DNA of 64,000 nucleotides from Halomonas sp. SpR8 (GTDB taxonomy: Bacteria; Pseudomonadota; Gammaproteobacteria; Pseudomonadales; Halomonadaceae). The first letter of the stretch is position 1, and each line of letters begins with the position of its first letter. Below are positions 45,344-54,446 of this stretch, piece after piece. The position numbers and the translations under genes were made by a program. The stretch is taken from contig NZ_JAUAMC010000002.1 in NCBI RefSeq assembly GCF_031010195.1, positions 62,001 through 126,000 of the forward strand. The letters run 5' to 3'. Under the pieces are notes generated by a model, which saw only the letters and a program-made list of their open reading frames with translations, had not been told where the DNA came from and made no database searches.

Positions 45344-47104
45344 TCAGGATACTGGAGTCGGCTCATCAGATGCCTGGGCTGCCCACATGGCGGCATACAG
45401 ACCGTCGCAGCGCAGCAATACATCATGCTTGCCGGATTCGACGACGCAGCCCCGGTCCAGGACAATGATCTGATCAGCGTTGCGCACCGTGCTCAGCCGG
45501 TGCGCCACCATGATCAGGGTGCGATCCCTGGCTAGCGTGTTAAGGGCGCGATGGATCGCCATCTGCGACTGCGGGTCCACGGCGGCAGTGACCTCATCCA
45601 GCAACAGCACGGGTGCATCCTTAAGCAGAGCCCGGGCAATCGAAAGGCGCTGGCGTTCGCCGCCAGAAAGTGCAAAACCGGACTCTCCCACTCGGGTTAG
45701 GTAGCCTTCCGGCAACCGCTCAATAAAGTCGGCACAGTCAGCGGCAACACACGCTTGCCGCACGTCTTCATCGCTAGCATCCTCCCGCCCTGCCCTCAGG
45801 TTCTCGATGATGGTGCCGTCAAAAATCTGGACCTGTTGAAACACTGCGCTAACTTTTTCATACAGTTGTTCCGAACCCATCTCACGCAGGTCGACACCGC
45901 CCATACGTACAGCCCCTTGGTCAGGGTCATAAAAACGCCCCAGCAGATGCAACAACGTGCTCTTACCCGCACCGGAGGGCCCAACGATGGCCGTGACACT
46001 TCGCTCAGGTATCTCGATGCTGATGTCACGCAAGCGGGCTTCCCCCCCGTGGGAGAACGACACCGCATCGAAGCTCACCGCAAAGTGCCCCGGCGTCTTC
46101 GCGACCAGCGGCTCGGCGAGTGGCTGCAGTGCCCACGCTTCCTCTAGCTTGACTTCGCTTTGGCAGGCATGGCGCAACATGACCAGATATTCGGCCGCCT
46201 CCAGTAGCGGCCCAAGAAACTTGTAAGCCAACAGGAAGAAGGCGATCCAACTCACCGGGGGAATCTCGTCACCAAGCACGCTCAAGGTGCCAGCCAGCAG
46301 TAGCACAAGCAGACCGCACTCGACGAGGAAGCGAAACAGCATCACTGGGCCACCGCCCCATTTTTCAATGCTCAGGCTCATTCGGCGCAGGTCGGCAAAG
46401 GCTGCCGTCAAGCGCTGCGCCCAGGCATCAGCTCGATGGAACAGACGCAGTGTCGTAAGCCCGCCGATGAACTCCACTAGTAGACCAGATGTCTGCCGAT
46501 AGAGTACGTGCTTGCGCAGCCCCGCACGCTCGAACAGATGGCGGCTAACCACCAGCGCCAGCGCCGCTAGAGGTACCAGAGCAGCTAGAGCGAGCGCTAG
46601 GCGCCACTCAATACTAGCCAGAACAAGCAGTGCCACCAGCGATAAGCCCAGCGCGGCGACGAAGTCTGCCAGAACATGGGCGAAGATCGATTCCACACGG
46701 TTAATGTCATCCGTCACCACATCGGCTAGCTGTCCAACACGCTGGCTGCGCAGCTCGCCAATAGGGACGTTGCGCATTCGTTCAATCAACCGTTCCCGAT
46801 AGCCTGCAATGATGCGGTAGCTTTCCAGAAAGCAGCGTTTCTGGCCGCCATAGGCCAACAGCCACTGCAGTACAAAGCTGACGATCAGGGCCAGCGCCAG
46901 CCAACCTGGATCTGCCGCCCAACCAAAGCCGGGACGTGGAACCTCCAGAATGGTACACAACCACAGGTAACAGAGCAGATAAGGCATCAGTTCGCAGCAG
47001 CGTTCAAGCACCCTCAGCAGCAGTCCCAACAGCAACGGCCGCGCAGCAGTGCCGCTACGGGCAAAAATGCGCCGCAAGCTGATCCAGACATTCACGTTTG
47101 TCAT
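45344..47104 (-). CDS. ABC half transporter, YbtQ/IrtB-like
   Basis: A protein of 586 residues with a six-helix membrane domain (about 1-310) fused to an ATPase domain: Walker A VGPSGAGKSTLLHLLGRFYDPDQG, signature LSGGERQRLSIARALL, Walker B VLLLDEVTAAVD and the H-loop VAHRLST. Exporter-type fold. It follows its partner at 47111 by six bases, so the two very probably form a heterodimer like YbtP/YbtQ or IrtA/IrtB, which import ferric siderophores despite the exporter fold. Export of a siderophore is the alternative. Its ribosome site is AAGGAT. Confidence 0.88.
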   Translation of the reverse strand: MTNVNVWISLRRIFARSGTAARPLLLGLLLRVLERCCELMPYLLCYLWLCTILEVPRPGFGWAADPGWLALALIVSFVLQWLLAYGGQKRCFLESYRIIAGYRERLIERMRNVPIGELRSQRVGQLADVVTDDINRVESIFAHVLADFVAALGLSLVALLVLASIEWRLALALAALVPLAALALVVSRHLFERAGLRKHVLYRQTSGLLVEFIGGLTTLRLFHRADAWAQRLTAAFADLRRMSLSIEKWGGGPVMLFRFLVECGLLVLLLAGTLSVLGDEIPPVSWIAFFLLAYKFLGPLLEAAEYLVMLRHACQSEVKLEEAWALQPLAEPLVAKTPGHFAVSFDAVSFSHGGEARLRDISIEIPERSVTAIVGPSGAGKSTLLHLLGRFYDPDQGAVRMGGVDLREMGSEQLYEKVSAVFQQVQIFDGTIIENLRAGREDASDEDVRQACVAADCADFIERLPEGYLTRVGESGFALSGGERQRLSIARALLKDAPVLLLDEVTAAVDPQSQMAIHRALNTLARDRTLIMVAHRLSTVRNADQIIVLDRGCVVESGKHDVLLRCDGLYAAMWAAQASDEPTPVS

Positions 47105-47110
47105 CGTTTG

Positions 47111-48916
47111 CTATCCTTGTGACGTTGTCAGATCGCCGCGCCCCGAGGTCAGCGTCCAGCCGGAGCACGATGCTTCACAACGCATCATCGACTGGTAGTA
47201 ACCGTTACGCTGCATCAGTTGGGTATGACGGCCGTTAGCGCTCAGTCGCCCCTGTTCGATCACCAAAATCTGATCGGCGCACTCGATCCCGGCAAGACGA
47301 TGCGCGACGATTACGAAGGTCTTGCCGGGATATGCCTGTCGCAGATCCCAGAAAAAAGCGCGCTGGGTCAGGCTATCGGCAAACGCTGTCGCTTCGTCGA
47401 GCAGCAGAATCGGTGTATCGGCGAGCAGCAGCCTTGCCACAGCAATGCGTTGTCGCTCGCCGCCGGAGAGTCGTGTCCCAAGCTCTTCGACCTGAGTATC
47501 AAGTCCATCGGGTAATCCGTGCACAAGCACTTCTGCCTGGGCCACCCGCAACGCCTTTGTGATGTCAGCCTCGCTGGCATCCGGCCGAGCTAGGCATAGA
47601 TTCTCACGGATGGTGCCGTTGAACAGGAACACCTCCTGGGTGGCCATTCCTACCAGACGTGTTCGATCACTGTCCGCTAATTCGCTCATCGGCCTACCGT
47701 TGATGAATACACCGCCGGTAAGTGGCACCAGCAGCCCAGCCATGATATGTGCGATGGTGGATTTCCCTGCACCCGAAGGCCCCACCAGCACATTGAGTGA
47801 TCCAGGTCGTAGGCAAAGACTCACATCCGCCAACACCGAGCGGCCACCGTACTGTATGTCAACGTCTCTCAGCTCGACCAAGGGCGGCTCGCTGAACGTT
47901 ACTGAGCGGCTCGCGATAGAAGGGGGCACCGGTAATGCCAGGATAGGCGCCATGCGCCGCAGCCCAGCCAGCACCGGCGGAATCTCCATAAAGAAGCGGC
48001 TTACTTTGAGTAGCGGTTTGAAAATAGCTGAGCCCAGCATCAGGGCCAGCGCCACATCCTCCGGGCTTACTTCTCCCCTGGCATACAGCCATGCCCCAAG
48101 CGGCAGCACCAGCAACATATGAGCCCCCAGCACGCTGGTAAACAGTGACCAAACAGGCACCGTGCGTCTGGTGATGGACGTTGTCAGTTGGTAGTACGCC
48201 TGCAATCGGGACTGCAGCAGTTGGAAATGTGATGCGGATCGGCAAAATACTTTCAGTACCGGCATATTGCGCAGATACTCCACCACCACATTATTGAGAT
48301 TGGCGGTGGCTAAGCTGAATTGGTCGTGGTCATTGCCAACCCCACGCATACCCAGCATAGCGGCGAATAGCGCCACGGGTCCGATGGCTAGCACTGCCAG
48401 AGCCAACCGCCAGTCCAACCAGAACAGCAGTATGGCAACACACAGTGGTGCAAGAATCGCGGCGGTGATCTCGATCGTGTGATGGGCGAGAAAACCCTCA
48501 AGGCGCTCCACATCCTGAATGACCGACTGCTTCAAAGCACCGCTGCCTTGCCCGTGCAACCAGGGTAAAGGGGCTGCCACCAGCTTGGCGACCAGGGTAT
48601 TACGAGCCGTTGCCATGATCGCGTAGGCGACATGATGGCTGATCAAGTAAGCCGCGCCGTAGAGCAGGTACTTGAGCATCAGCGCCGCCGCCAGCCAAGC
48701 CGCCAGGAACGGCAATGTCTCCACAAACTGATATGGCGTTAGCACAAGAGTACTAATCGCCTGGTAAAGCAACCAGAACGGCAGCAGTTCGGCCAGTACC
48801 GCCAGGAATGTTATTAGCAGCGCCACTACCATCACCAGTCGATGGCTGGCTGTTAGTTCGTAAAGCAGGCGCGGTGCACTGGTATTGGCTCTGAAATTTC
48901 TCATGGGTAGGCTCAT
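47111..48916 (-). CDS. ABC half transporter, YbtP/IrtA-like
   Basis: About 601 residues: membrane domain with six helices and an ATPase domain with Walker A VGPSGAGKSTIAHIMAGLL, signature LSGGERQRIAVARLLL, Walker B ILLLDEATAFAD and VAHRLAGIE. It pairs with the next gene. The start is placed at 48916 (an ATG at 48904 is also possible); the frame remains open to 49078 but would then overlap the divergent binding-protein promoter. Transcribed divergently from the binding-protein/permease operon, with a shared control region of about 155 bases that shows no clear Fur box. Confidence 0.88.
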   Translation of the reverse strand: MSLPMRNFRANTSAPRLLYELTASHRLVMVVALLITFLAVLAELLPFWLLYQAISTLVLTPYQFVETLPFLAAWLAAALMLKYLLYGAAYLISHHVAYAIMATARNTLVAKLVAAPLPWLHGQGSGALKQSVIQDVERLEGFLAHHTIEITAAILAPLCVAILLFWLDWRLALAVLAIGPVALFAAMLGMRGVGNDHDQFSLATANLNNVVVEYLRNMPVLKVFCRSASHFQLLQSRLQAYYQLTTSITRRTVPVWSLFTSVLGAHMLLVLPLGAWLYARGEVSPEDVALALMLGSAIFKPLLKVSRFFMEIPPVLAGLRRMAPILALPVPPSIASRSVTFSEPPLVELRDVDIQYGGRSVLADVSLCLRPGSLNVLVGPSGAGKSTIAHIMAGLLVPLTGGVFINGRPMSELADSDRTRLVGMATQEVFLFNGTIRENLCLARPDASEADITKALRVAQAEVLVHGLPDGLDTQVEELGTRLSGGERQRIAVARLLLADTPILLLDEATAFADSLTQRAFFWDLRQAYPGKTFVIVAHRLAGIECADQILVIEQGRLSANGRHTQLMQRNGYYQSMMRCEASCSGWTLTSGRGDLTTSQG

Positions 48917-49072
48917 ACTGGTCGAAGCGAACTCAGCATAGAGAGGTAGCGGCCGCCAAGACTCCCCGCAGCAGATCCTTTTGGGGGTGATTTCACTCCC
49001 GATTCGGGTAGCTGAAGGGTGCCGATTAGCCAACAATCCAGTACTTCGAATGGCCGTTCTGGATTCCAGCTC

Positions 49073-50032
49073 ATGCAACGTCTACGCTCGCTTCTTATCG
49101 CAATTCCCGTCATGACCATTCTGAATACAGGGGGTGTTCTCGCCCATGATTTCCCCCTAACCATCGTCGATGACCGGAATAAGAGCGTTGAGATCGCTCA
49201 GCTACCGCGCACCGTCGCCTCTATTTCCAGTTTCGGTGCGGACGTACTGGTATCGTTAGGCAGGCAAGTCGATGGCCTGTCGATACTGGGTGGCCAGCAG
49301 TCTGACTTTCTCGGCGGCGCAGCAGTGGACGCAGTGAATCTTGGGGAGGTTCACCAAACCAATCTAGAAGTTTTGGCTCAGTTATCCCCGGACTTAACTA
49401 TCGGGCTACGCACCTACACTGAGCCTTTCGAACAGAAAATTGAGGAAGCCGGTGCCTTTCTGGCGTTTGACCTGATCACCCTGGAAGACTCTCTACGTAG
49501 TGTCGAACGCGCCACCCTGGCGCTCGGCGCCGAAAGCCAGGGTAGCGAGTTGAACGAGCGCTTCCTGAACGACCTGGAGCGCCATGCCGAGCGTGCACCG
49601 GGTGGCATCAGCGCCGTATTTCTCTGGCACTGGGGGGATGTTCCTTATGCTTTCTACAGTCATCACCTAACCGGGCACATCATGACCCAGCTTGGCGCAA
49701 CCAATATCCAGGGCAATCCGCCGCGAGGCATGGCGCCAGCGGATTCGTCCGCGATCAGCATGGAAACGCTGCTGCGCCTGAACCCGGATGTGATCCTGTC
49801 GTTCAAGGCGGACGATGGCCCCTTCGTCAGCCACCCCGCTTGGCCCCGTTTAAAAGCAGTGCGCAATAACCGGGCCTGGCGAGTGGGTGACCAGTACGTC
49901 ATGCCCCACGGCCCGCTGGCCAGGCAGATGGTTCTTAAGGAGATGGCCTACCTGCTCTACCCAGACCACTTCCCTGCTCCCAAAGATATCCCCGAACCCG
50001 CCCAAGCCCGGGCTATGAACTTCGAGCGCTAG
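49073..50032 (+). CDS. Iron-siderophore periplasmic binding protein (FecB/FatB-like)
   Basis: About 319 residues with a signal peptide (MQRLRSLLIAIPVMTILNTG, cleavage near V-L-A-H) and the class III fold: FPLTIVDDRNKSVEI, VASISSFGADVLVSLG, NLEVLAQLSPDLTIGL, MTQLGATNI and LLRLNPDVILSF. Its stop is six bases before the permease gene at 50039, so binding protein and two permeases form one operon. It belongs to a different subgroup from the three cassette proteins. The substrate is a ferric siderophore or possibly heme or cobalamin; context favours a siderophore. Confidence 0.9.
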   Translation: MQRLRSLLIAIPVMTILNTGGVLAHDFPLTIVDDRNKSVEIAQLPRTVASISSFGADVLVSLGRQVDGLSILGGQQSDFLGGAAVDAVNLGEVHQTNLEVLAQLSPDLTIGLRTYTEPFEQKIEEAGAFLAFDLITLEDSLRSVERATLALGAESQGSELNERFLNDLERHAERAPGGISAVFLWHWGDVPYAFYSHHLTGHIMTQLGATNIQGNPPRGMAPADSSAISMETLLRLNPDVILSFKADDGPFVSHPAWPRLKAVRNNRAWRVGDQYVMPHGPLARQMVLKEMAYLLYPDHFPAPKDIPEPAQARAMNFER

Positions 50033-50038
50033 CAGGGC

Positions 50039-51040
50039 ATGGATAATCTCCTGCTCCAGAAAGCCCTGCCGATTCGCGTGTTCTGGCTTGCATCGGCCTG
50101 CCTGCTCGTCCTGAGTCTAACAACAGCAGGAGCGCTTGCGCTGGGCGAGTTTGGTATTCCGCTCCGCGTCCTGCTCGAAGCGCTGATGCGTGATGATGGA
50201 TCCGATGCGGCATTCGTGATTCGTGAACTGCGTATACCTAGGTTACTGACCGGGATGCTGGCAGGTGGTGCGCTGGGTTTAGCGGGCGCCATCGTGCAAT
50301 CAATCACCCGCAACCCGTTGGGTGAACCTGGATTACTAGGGGTCACGTCAGGGGCGGCATTCGCGATGGCGCTGTGCATGACCTACTTCACGCTACCAAC
50401 CCCGACCATGCTGTTACTAAGCACGCTGGGTGGCATAGTAGCAGCGCTAATGACACTCTCCATCAGCCTGGGGGCACGCCTGAATCCGCTGTACCTGACG
50501 CTGACCGGAATGAGCGTTAATCTGTTCTTCGCTGCCGCCATCATCGTGCTACTGATCTGCGCCAATGTGGAGGCCAACGGCATCTACTACTGGTTAACGG
50601 GCAGCTTAATCAACCGCACTTGGGAGCACGTACACCTCCTGTGGCCTTGGGTGCTACCCGCCCTACTATTGGGAATCGTCTTTGCTGGCAGGCTGGATCT
50701 ATTGCGTCTGGACGACACGATTCTCATCGCTCTCGGCATGCGCGTCACGCCTTGGAGACTGCTGTTCGGTGTCGTTGCCGTACTACTAGCGGCGGCGACA
50801 GTGGCGGCCACGGGCCCAATCACCTTCATTGGCTTGGTCGCCCCCCACTTGGTCCGCTTCACCCTGGGCAGTAACGGAGTTCGCCATCGTCATCTACTGC
50901 CGCTGTCCGCCCTGGTCGGCGCCAGCTTGGTATGCGCGGCTGATCTTATCGCCAAGTGGCATGAGGTTCCCGTTGGGATTCTCTGTGTACTGCTGGGCGG
51001 GCCGATACTGGTTTACCTGATCAGTCGGCAGAAGGGCTAA
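50039..51040 (+). CDS. FecCD-family siderophore permease, first subunit
   Basis: A protein of 333 residues with about ten membrane helices. Family motifs: ELRIPRLLTGMLAGGALGLAGAIVQSITRNPLGEPGLLGVTSGA near the N terminus and GPITFIGLVAPHLVRF near the C terminus, the latter forming the coupling helix that contacts the ATPase. It should form a heterodimer with the next protein. The ATG is six bases after the binding-protein stop. An ATPase subunit is required for function but is not encoded in this operon or window. Confidence 0.93.
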   Translation: MDNLLLQKALPIRVFWLASACLLVLSLTTAGALALGEFGIPLRVLLEALMRDDGSDAAFVIRELRIPRLLTGMLAGGALGLAGAIVQSITRNPLGEPGLLGVTSGAAFAMALCMTYFTLPTPTMLLLSTLGGIVAALMTLSISLGARLNPLYLTLTGMSVNLFFAAAIIVLLICANVEANGIYYWLTGSLINRTWEHVHLLWPWVLPALLLGIVFAGRLDLLRLDDTILIALGMRVTPWRLLFGVVAVLLAAATVAATGPITFIGLVAPHLVRFTLGSNGVRHRHLLPLSALVGASLVCAADLIAKWHEVPVGILCVLLGGPILVYLISRQKG

Positions 51041-51044
51041 TTCT

Positions 51045-52115
51045 ATGTTTCAAAACGTTATAACAACACGCAGCAGCGCGAGCCAGCGCATGCCATTGCG
51101 CATTCCCCTCACACTGCTCGGGGTTATCTTGGTACTGCTGGTGCTAGCTTCTCTGTTTATTGGGGCTGTATCGGTGTCGCCACGATTGATCCTCGACGGC
51201 CTATTCTCAGGCCAGGCGTCGTCACTGGAAGGCACGCTGGTATGGCAACACCGTTTGCCACGCGCACTACTCGCCATCCTGGTCGGCCTGCAGCTCGCCA
51301 CCGCAGGCCTGATCTTGCAAGCGGTTTTCCGTAATCCATTGGCGGACCCGAGTATCGTTGGCATTTCCAGCGGGGCTGGGCTCGCCGTCATCACCGTTCT
51401 GCTGCTTGCCGACCTTGCCACGGTGGATGTGCTGATCGGCGACGCGGCTCCCGCAATGATGAGCTGGCTGCCCGCAGCGGCACTGCTCGGCGGATTGCTG
51501 GCAGCCAGCTTGGTGCTGGGCCTATCCTGGAGGGCACAGCTGCGCCCCATCCATCTGGTGCTCAACGGAATCGCCGTGGGCTCTGTGCTGAACGCGTTAG
51601 TGATGTGGGTCATCGTCACCTGGGGCGGTGCACGCACCGAAATCGCTTTGATCTGGCTAGCAGGCAGCCTATACGGGCGCGACTTTCAGCATCTGTACAT
51701 GCTGTGGCCCTGGAGCCTAGCAGGGTTACTCGGCACCCTGGCTTTGCTGAAACCCCTTGCCCTGCTGCGTTTTGATGACAGCATGGTGATCAGCCTGGGG
51801 CTTCGCCCTATGTTCTGGCGTGCTGTTGCCATTGCTGTTGCGGTTCTGCTCGCCGCCAGTGCGGTGGCGGTTACTGGCCCGGTCGGTTTCGTGGGGCTGG
51901 TCGCTCCCCACCTCGCCCGACTACTGGTGGGCTCAAAACTGCATCGGTTATGGATCGGCAGCATGTTGCTCGGCAGTATGCTGATGCTATGCGCTGATCT
52001 CATTGGCCGCACCGTGATCAGCCCCTTAGAGATTCCCGTGGGTGCATTAACGGCCTTGCTTGGCATACCCATATTCCTGCTGCTCTTGCACCGACAAGCG
52101 AGGGTTAGGTTTTGA
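51045..52115 (+). CDS. FecCD-family siderophore permease, second subunit
   Basis: A protein of 356 residues with about ten membrane helices and the same motifs as its partner: HRLPRALLAILVGLQLATAGLILQAVFRNPLADPSIVGISSGAG and GPVGFVGLVAPHLARLLVG. It starts four bases after the first subunit. In related operons a FecE-type ATPase gene follows immediately; here only 82 bases separate its stop from the end of the convergent MFS gene. Confidence 0.93.
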   Translation: MFQNVITTRSSASQRMPLRIPLTLLGVILVLLVLASLFIGAVSVSPRLILDGLFSGQASSLEGTLVWQHRLPRALLAILVGLQLATAGLILQAVFRNPLADPSIVGISSGAGLAVITVLLLADLATVDVLIGDAAPAMMSWLPAAALLGGLLAASLVLGLSWRAQLRPIHLVLNGIAVGSVLNALVMWVIVTWGGARTEIALIWLAGSLYGRDFQHLYMLWPWSLAGLLGTLALLKPLALLRFDDSMVISLGLRPMFWRAVAIAVAVLLAASAVAVTGPVGFVGLVAPHLARLLVGSKLHRLWIGSMLLGSMLMLCADLIGRTVISPLEIPVGALTALLGIPIFLLLLHRQARVRF

Positions 52116-52168
52116 CTGAGCATAGATCACCCAAGACGCCGGTTATGCAAGATTCAAGCGCTGGTTGA
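52112..52168 (+). other. Short frame overlapping the permease stop, possible scar of a lost ATPase gene
   Basis: A TTG at 52112 overlapping the permease TGA opens an 18-codon frame (LTEHRSPKTPVMQDSSAG, then stop). Its position is where a FecE start normally lies. The peptide has no ATPase motif, so this is only a suggestion of a deleted gene. Confidence 0.2.
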
Positions 52169-52197
52169 GTCGAACTCACCCAGGCTCTATATGCACT

Positions 52198-53415
52198 TCA
52201 CCTATTCAACACAGCCCGCTGTAGCCCCCGGCTGACTATCAACGCCAGCACCACTACCGCTGCCATACATAGCGCTAGCATGGTGAACATGCCCGAATAA
52301 CCCAGCTGGTCGAGCACAATACCGGCGAGCACGGGCACCGCCAGGCGCGACAGGGTGAAAAGACTGGCCTGTAGACCGTAATCCAACGCCCGGTTCCCCG
52401 GTCTGGCAAAGTGCATCATCAGCCCGAACATCAGCCCCGATAGTGCTCCCATGGCGCAAGCGATCAGCCCCGCGCCTACTAGCCATAGCGACTGCCCGGC
52501 GGCCATGTGGCTCACCAATCCCAGGGTCGCCAAGGCCAGTGCTCCCAAGCCAGCGAACAGCGGCACTGCTCGGCCAATGCCTATCCCCATTGCCAGGCGT
52601 TGACCCGTCAGGCTAGCCAAAGCCCCCATCACGCCTCCACCAACCCCAACCCACCATGCCACCTGCTCTGCTGGCATACCAAGGTCAAGCATCAGTGGTT
52701 TAAGATAGATCCAACCAGCGCCGACAAAAGGGAAGAGCAACATCAACAACGCCACCCAGATACCAGCAGCAGGCTGACGAAAAAAGTTCAGCACCCCACT
52801 CTGATAAGGCGGCGAAAAGTGCGCTTCTGACGAGGTATGAGGCTCGTTTTCTGGCTGTGCTGTCACCACCAGAATGCCGCCCACCACGAGTAGCAGTGCC
52901 ATCAGCACAAAGGGAACCGCCCCACCCGCTCGCTGGTGCAGCACCAACAGTAGGCCACCGCCCACCACGGCAGCCAGAAACAGGGCTGCCGAACGAATGC
53001 TACCAGCGCGCAGCCGCTCCTCAGCGGGCAGGCAACGAATCGCCAGCGCGTTCACGGGCACATCGGCCCAGGTCGCCAGCAAGCTGATCAGCAGCACCCA
53101 GGCATAGAAGCGCGGCGGCTGCGCGAGAGGAAAATCGTACGCTAACCCCAACAACGCTAGGCCCAGCAACAGCCCGAGCAGGCATGCCCAGGCGCGATAG
53201 CCTCCGCCAGCGAGGCGGCAGCGCTCCACAGGAACCGCCATCACCAATTTGAGTATCGCAGGCAGCCCCGCTAGCTGTAGCAAACCAATTTGTGTGCCGC
53301 TCCACCCTTGTTCGCGCAGAACCAGGGGCATCCCTAGCAATAGATAGATGCTGGGCAACGCCAGGGCAAAGTGAAGCCAGCCGAACGTCAGTTGCTTGGC
53401 TATCACAGAGCGCAT
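52198..53415 (-). CDS. MFS transporter (YbtX-like)
   Basis: A protein of 405 residues with 12 predicted membrane helices and a central hydrophilic loop (about 195-215), the major-facilitator layout. Its place after a TonB receptor and beside YbtPQ-like and FecCD genes recalls YbtX/Irp8 and AmpG-like permeases in siderophore loci. It could move a siderophore or a breakdown product across the inner membrane; direction is unknown. Its ATG overlaps the methyltransferase stop by one base (TGATG), so the genes are translationally coupled. Confidence 0.85.
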   Translation of the reverse strand: MRSVIAKQLTFGWLHFALALPSIYLLLGMPLVLREQGWSGTQIGLLQLAGLPAILKLVMAVPVERCRLAGGGYRAWACLLGLLLGLALLGLAYDFPLAQPPRFYAWVLLISLLATWADVPVNALAIRCLPAEERLRAGSIRSAALFLAAVVGGGLLLVLHQRAGGAVPFVLMALLLVVGGILVVTAQPENEPHTSSEAHFSPPYQSGVLNFFRQPAAGIWVALLMLLFPFVGAGWIYLKPLMLDLGMPAEQVAWWVGVGGGVMGALASLTGQRLAMGIGIGRAVPLFAGLGALALATLGLVSHMAAGQSLWLVGAGLIACAMGALSGLMFGLMMHFARPGNRALDYGLQASLFTLSRLAVPVLAGIVLDQLGYSGMFTMLALCMAAVVVLALIVSRGLQRAVLNR

Positions 53416-54446
53416 CAGTTCCCCCTCCTACGCGCCACCAGTGCGGTGGCTGGCGCCATGGGAAGCGCTATCGGCTGCGCCTCACACACTTCGAAACCCT
53501 GGGCCAGCAGTGCTTCGCGCAGCTCACCGGCCTGGGTCACTCGACGCCCCTGCCACAGTAGCGGCAGGTAATAGGAGAGCATGCGGCGGGCCGCCTCGGG
53601 TTCATCAGGAATTTCAGCGTGCACGCAGATCAACTCACCGCCGGGCTTTAGTGCGGCATGCAGTTTGGCCAGGCAGGCCGAAAGCTCGGGCACAAAATGC
53701 AGTACCGAAGAGCACCAGATCAGATCGTACCCAGTGCCGATGTCATCCCTCGCCAGATCGCCGCCCCGCGCTTCGATACGTGACACCAAGCCGGCTTCGG
53801 CGATATGTTGCGCGGCCACATCGGCGGCTTCTGGCAGTTCAAAGACCACACCGCTCATCTGTGGAAACGCCTTCGCCAGGGCTACGGCGACTAGCCCTGG
53901 GCCTCCGCCTAGATCCAGCAATCGCCAGGCTGCTTCAGGCGCCATCCGTTGTGCCACCACTTCACAGGCGGCAGGCGCTGTCACCGCCATCTGCTCACGT
54001 GCCAGATGGCTACGTGCCGCCGCAGCCCAGCGCTCACCGCTGGCTAGCGGCGCCGACTGCCTCTGTTCGTGCAAACCCTCGGCCAGCCCTGCGCCAAAGT
54101 CTCGCAGCGAGGCGAGTCGAAAGCGCCAAGCCTCGCCACAGTACAACGGCGAAGAAGATGCCAGGTAGCGCTGTGCAACATCAGTGCAGATATAGCGCCA
54201 CTCACCTGCAGCATCTCGATGCCGGTCGAGAAGGCGCATGCTCCACAGCAGGGTCAGCCAGTGTTCGACGCTCACTGGCCGCCACCCTCTGGCGTTGGCC
54301 AAAGCCGCCGCCGAGTGAGGCTGCTGAAGCGTTTCGAAGAGTCCCTTTGCCAGCGCCAATTGCAGTGCTTCGGCCTGCACGGAGGCCAGCGCTAGATCCC
54401 AATAGGGTTGCAGTGCATGGGGAAGGAGGTCGTCAGCATGGCTCAT
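53415..54446 (-). CDS. SAM-dependent O-methyltransferase-like protein
   Basis: A protein of 343 residues with an N-terminal winged-helix dimerisation region (about 20-90) and a class I methyltransferase domain with the SAM motif LLDLGGGPGLVAVALAKAFP (177-196) and DLIWCSSVLHFV, as in plant-type/hydroxyindole O-methyltransferases (Methyltransf_2). The substrate is unknown. It is wedged between a TonB receptor and an MFS gene with overlaps at both ends (ATGA at 54446, TGATG at 53415), so it must act on the same compound or pathway, perhaps modifying a siderophore or metallophore. Confidence 0.87.
   Translation of the reverse strand: MSHADDLLPHALQPYWDLALASVQAEALQLALAKGLFETLQQPHSAAALANARGWRPVSVEHWLTLLWSMRLLDRHRDAAGEWRYICTDVAQRYLASSSPLYCGEAWRFRLASLRDFGAGLAEGLHEQRQSAPLASGERWAAAARSHLAREQMAVTAPAACEVVAQRMAPEAAWRLLDLGGGPGLVAVALAKAFPQMSGVVFELPEAADVAAQHIAEAGLVSRIEARGGDLARDDIGTGYDLIWCSSVLHFVPELSACLAKLHAALKPGGELICVHAEIPDEPEAARRMLSYYLPLLWQGRRVTQAGELREALLAQGFEVCEAQPIALPMAPATALVARRRGN

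Noticed and set aside
45344-48916. The ABC pair as a type I secretion or toxin exporter
   Set aside because: No C39 peptidase domain, membrane fusion protein or peptide gene is nearby; the siderophore receptor and AraC context fits YbtPQ/IrtAB better.
48917-49078. N-terminal extension of the YbtP-like protein by about 54 residues
   Set aside because: The extension has no transporter-like sequence and would cover the control region and start of the divergent binding-protein gene.
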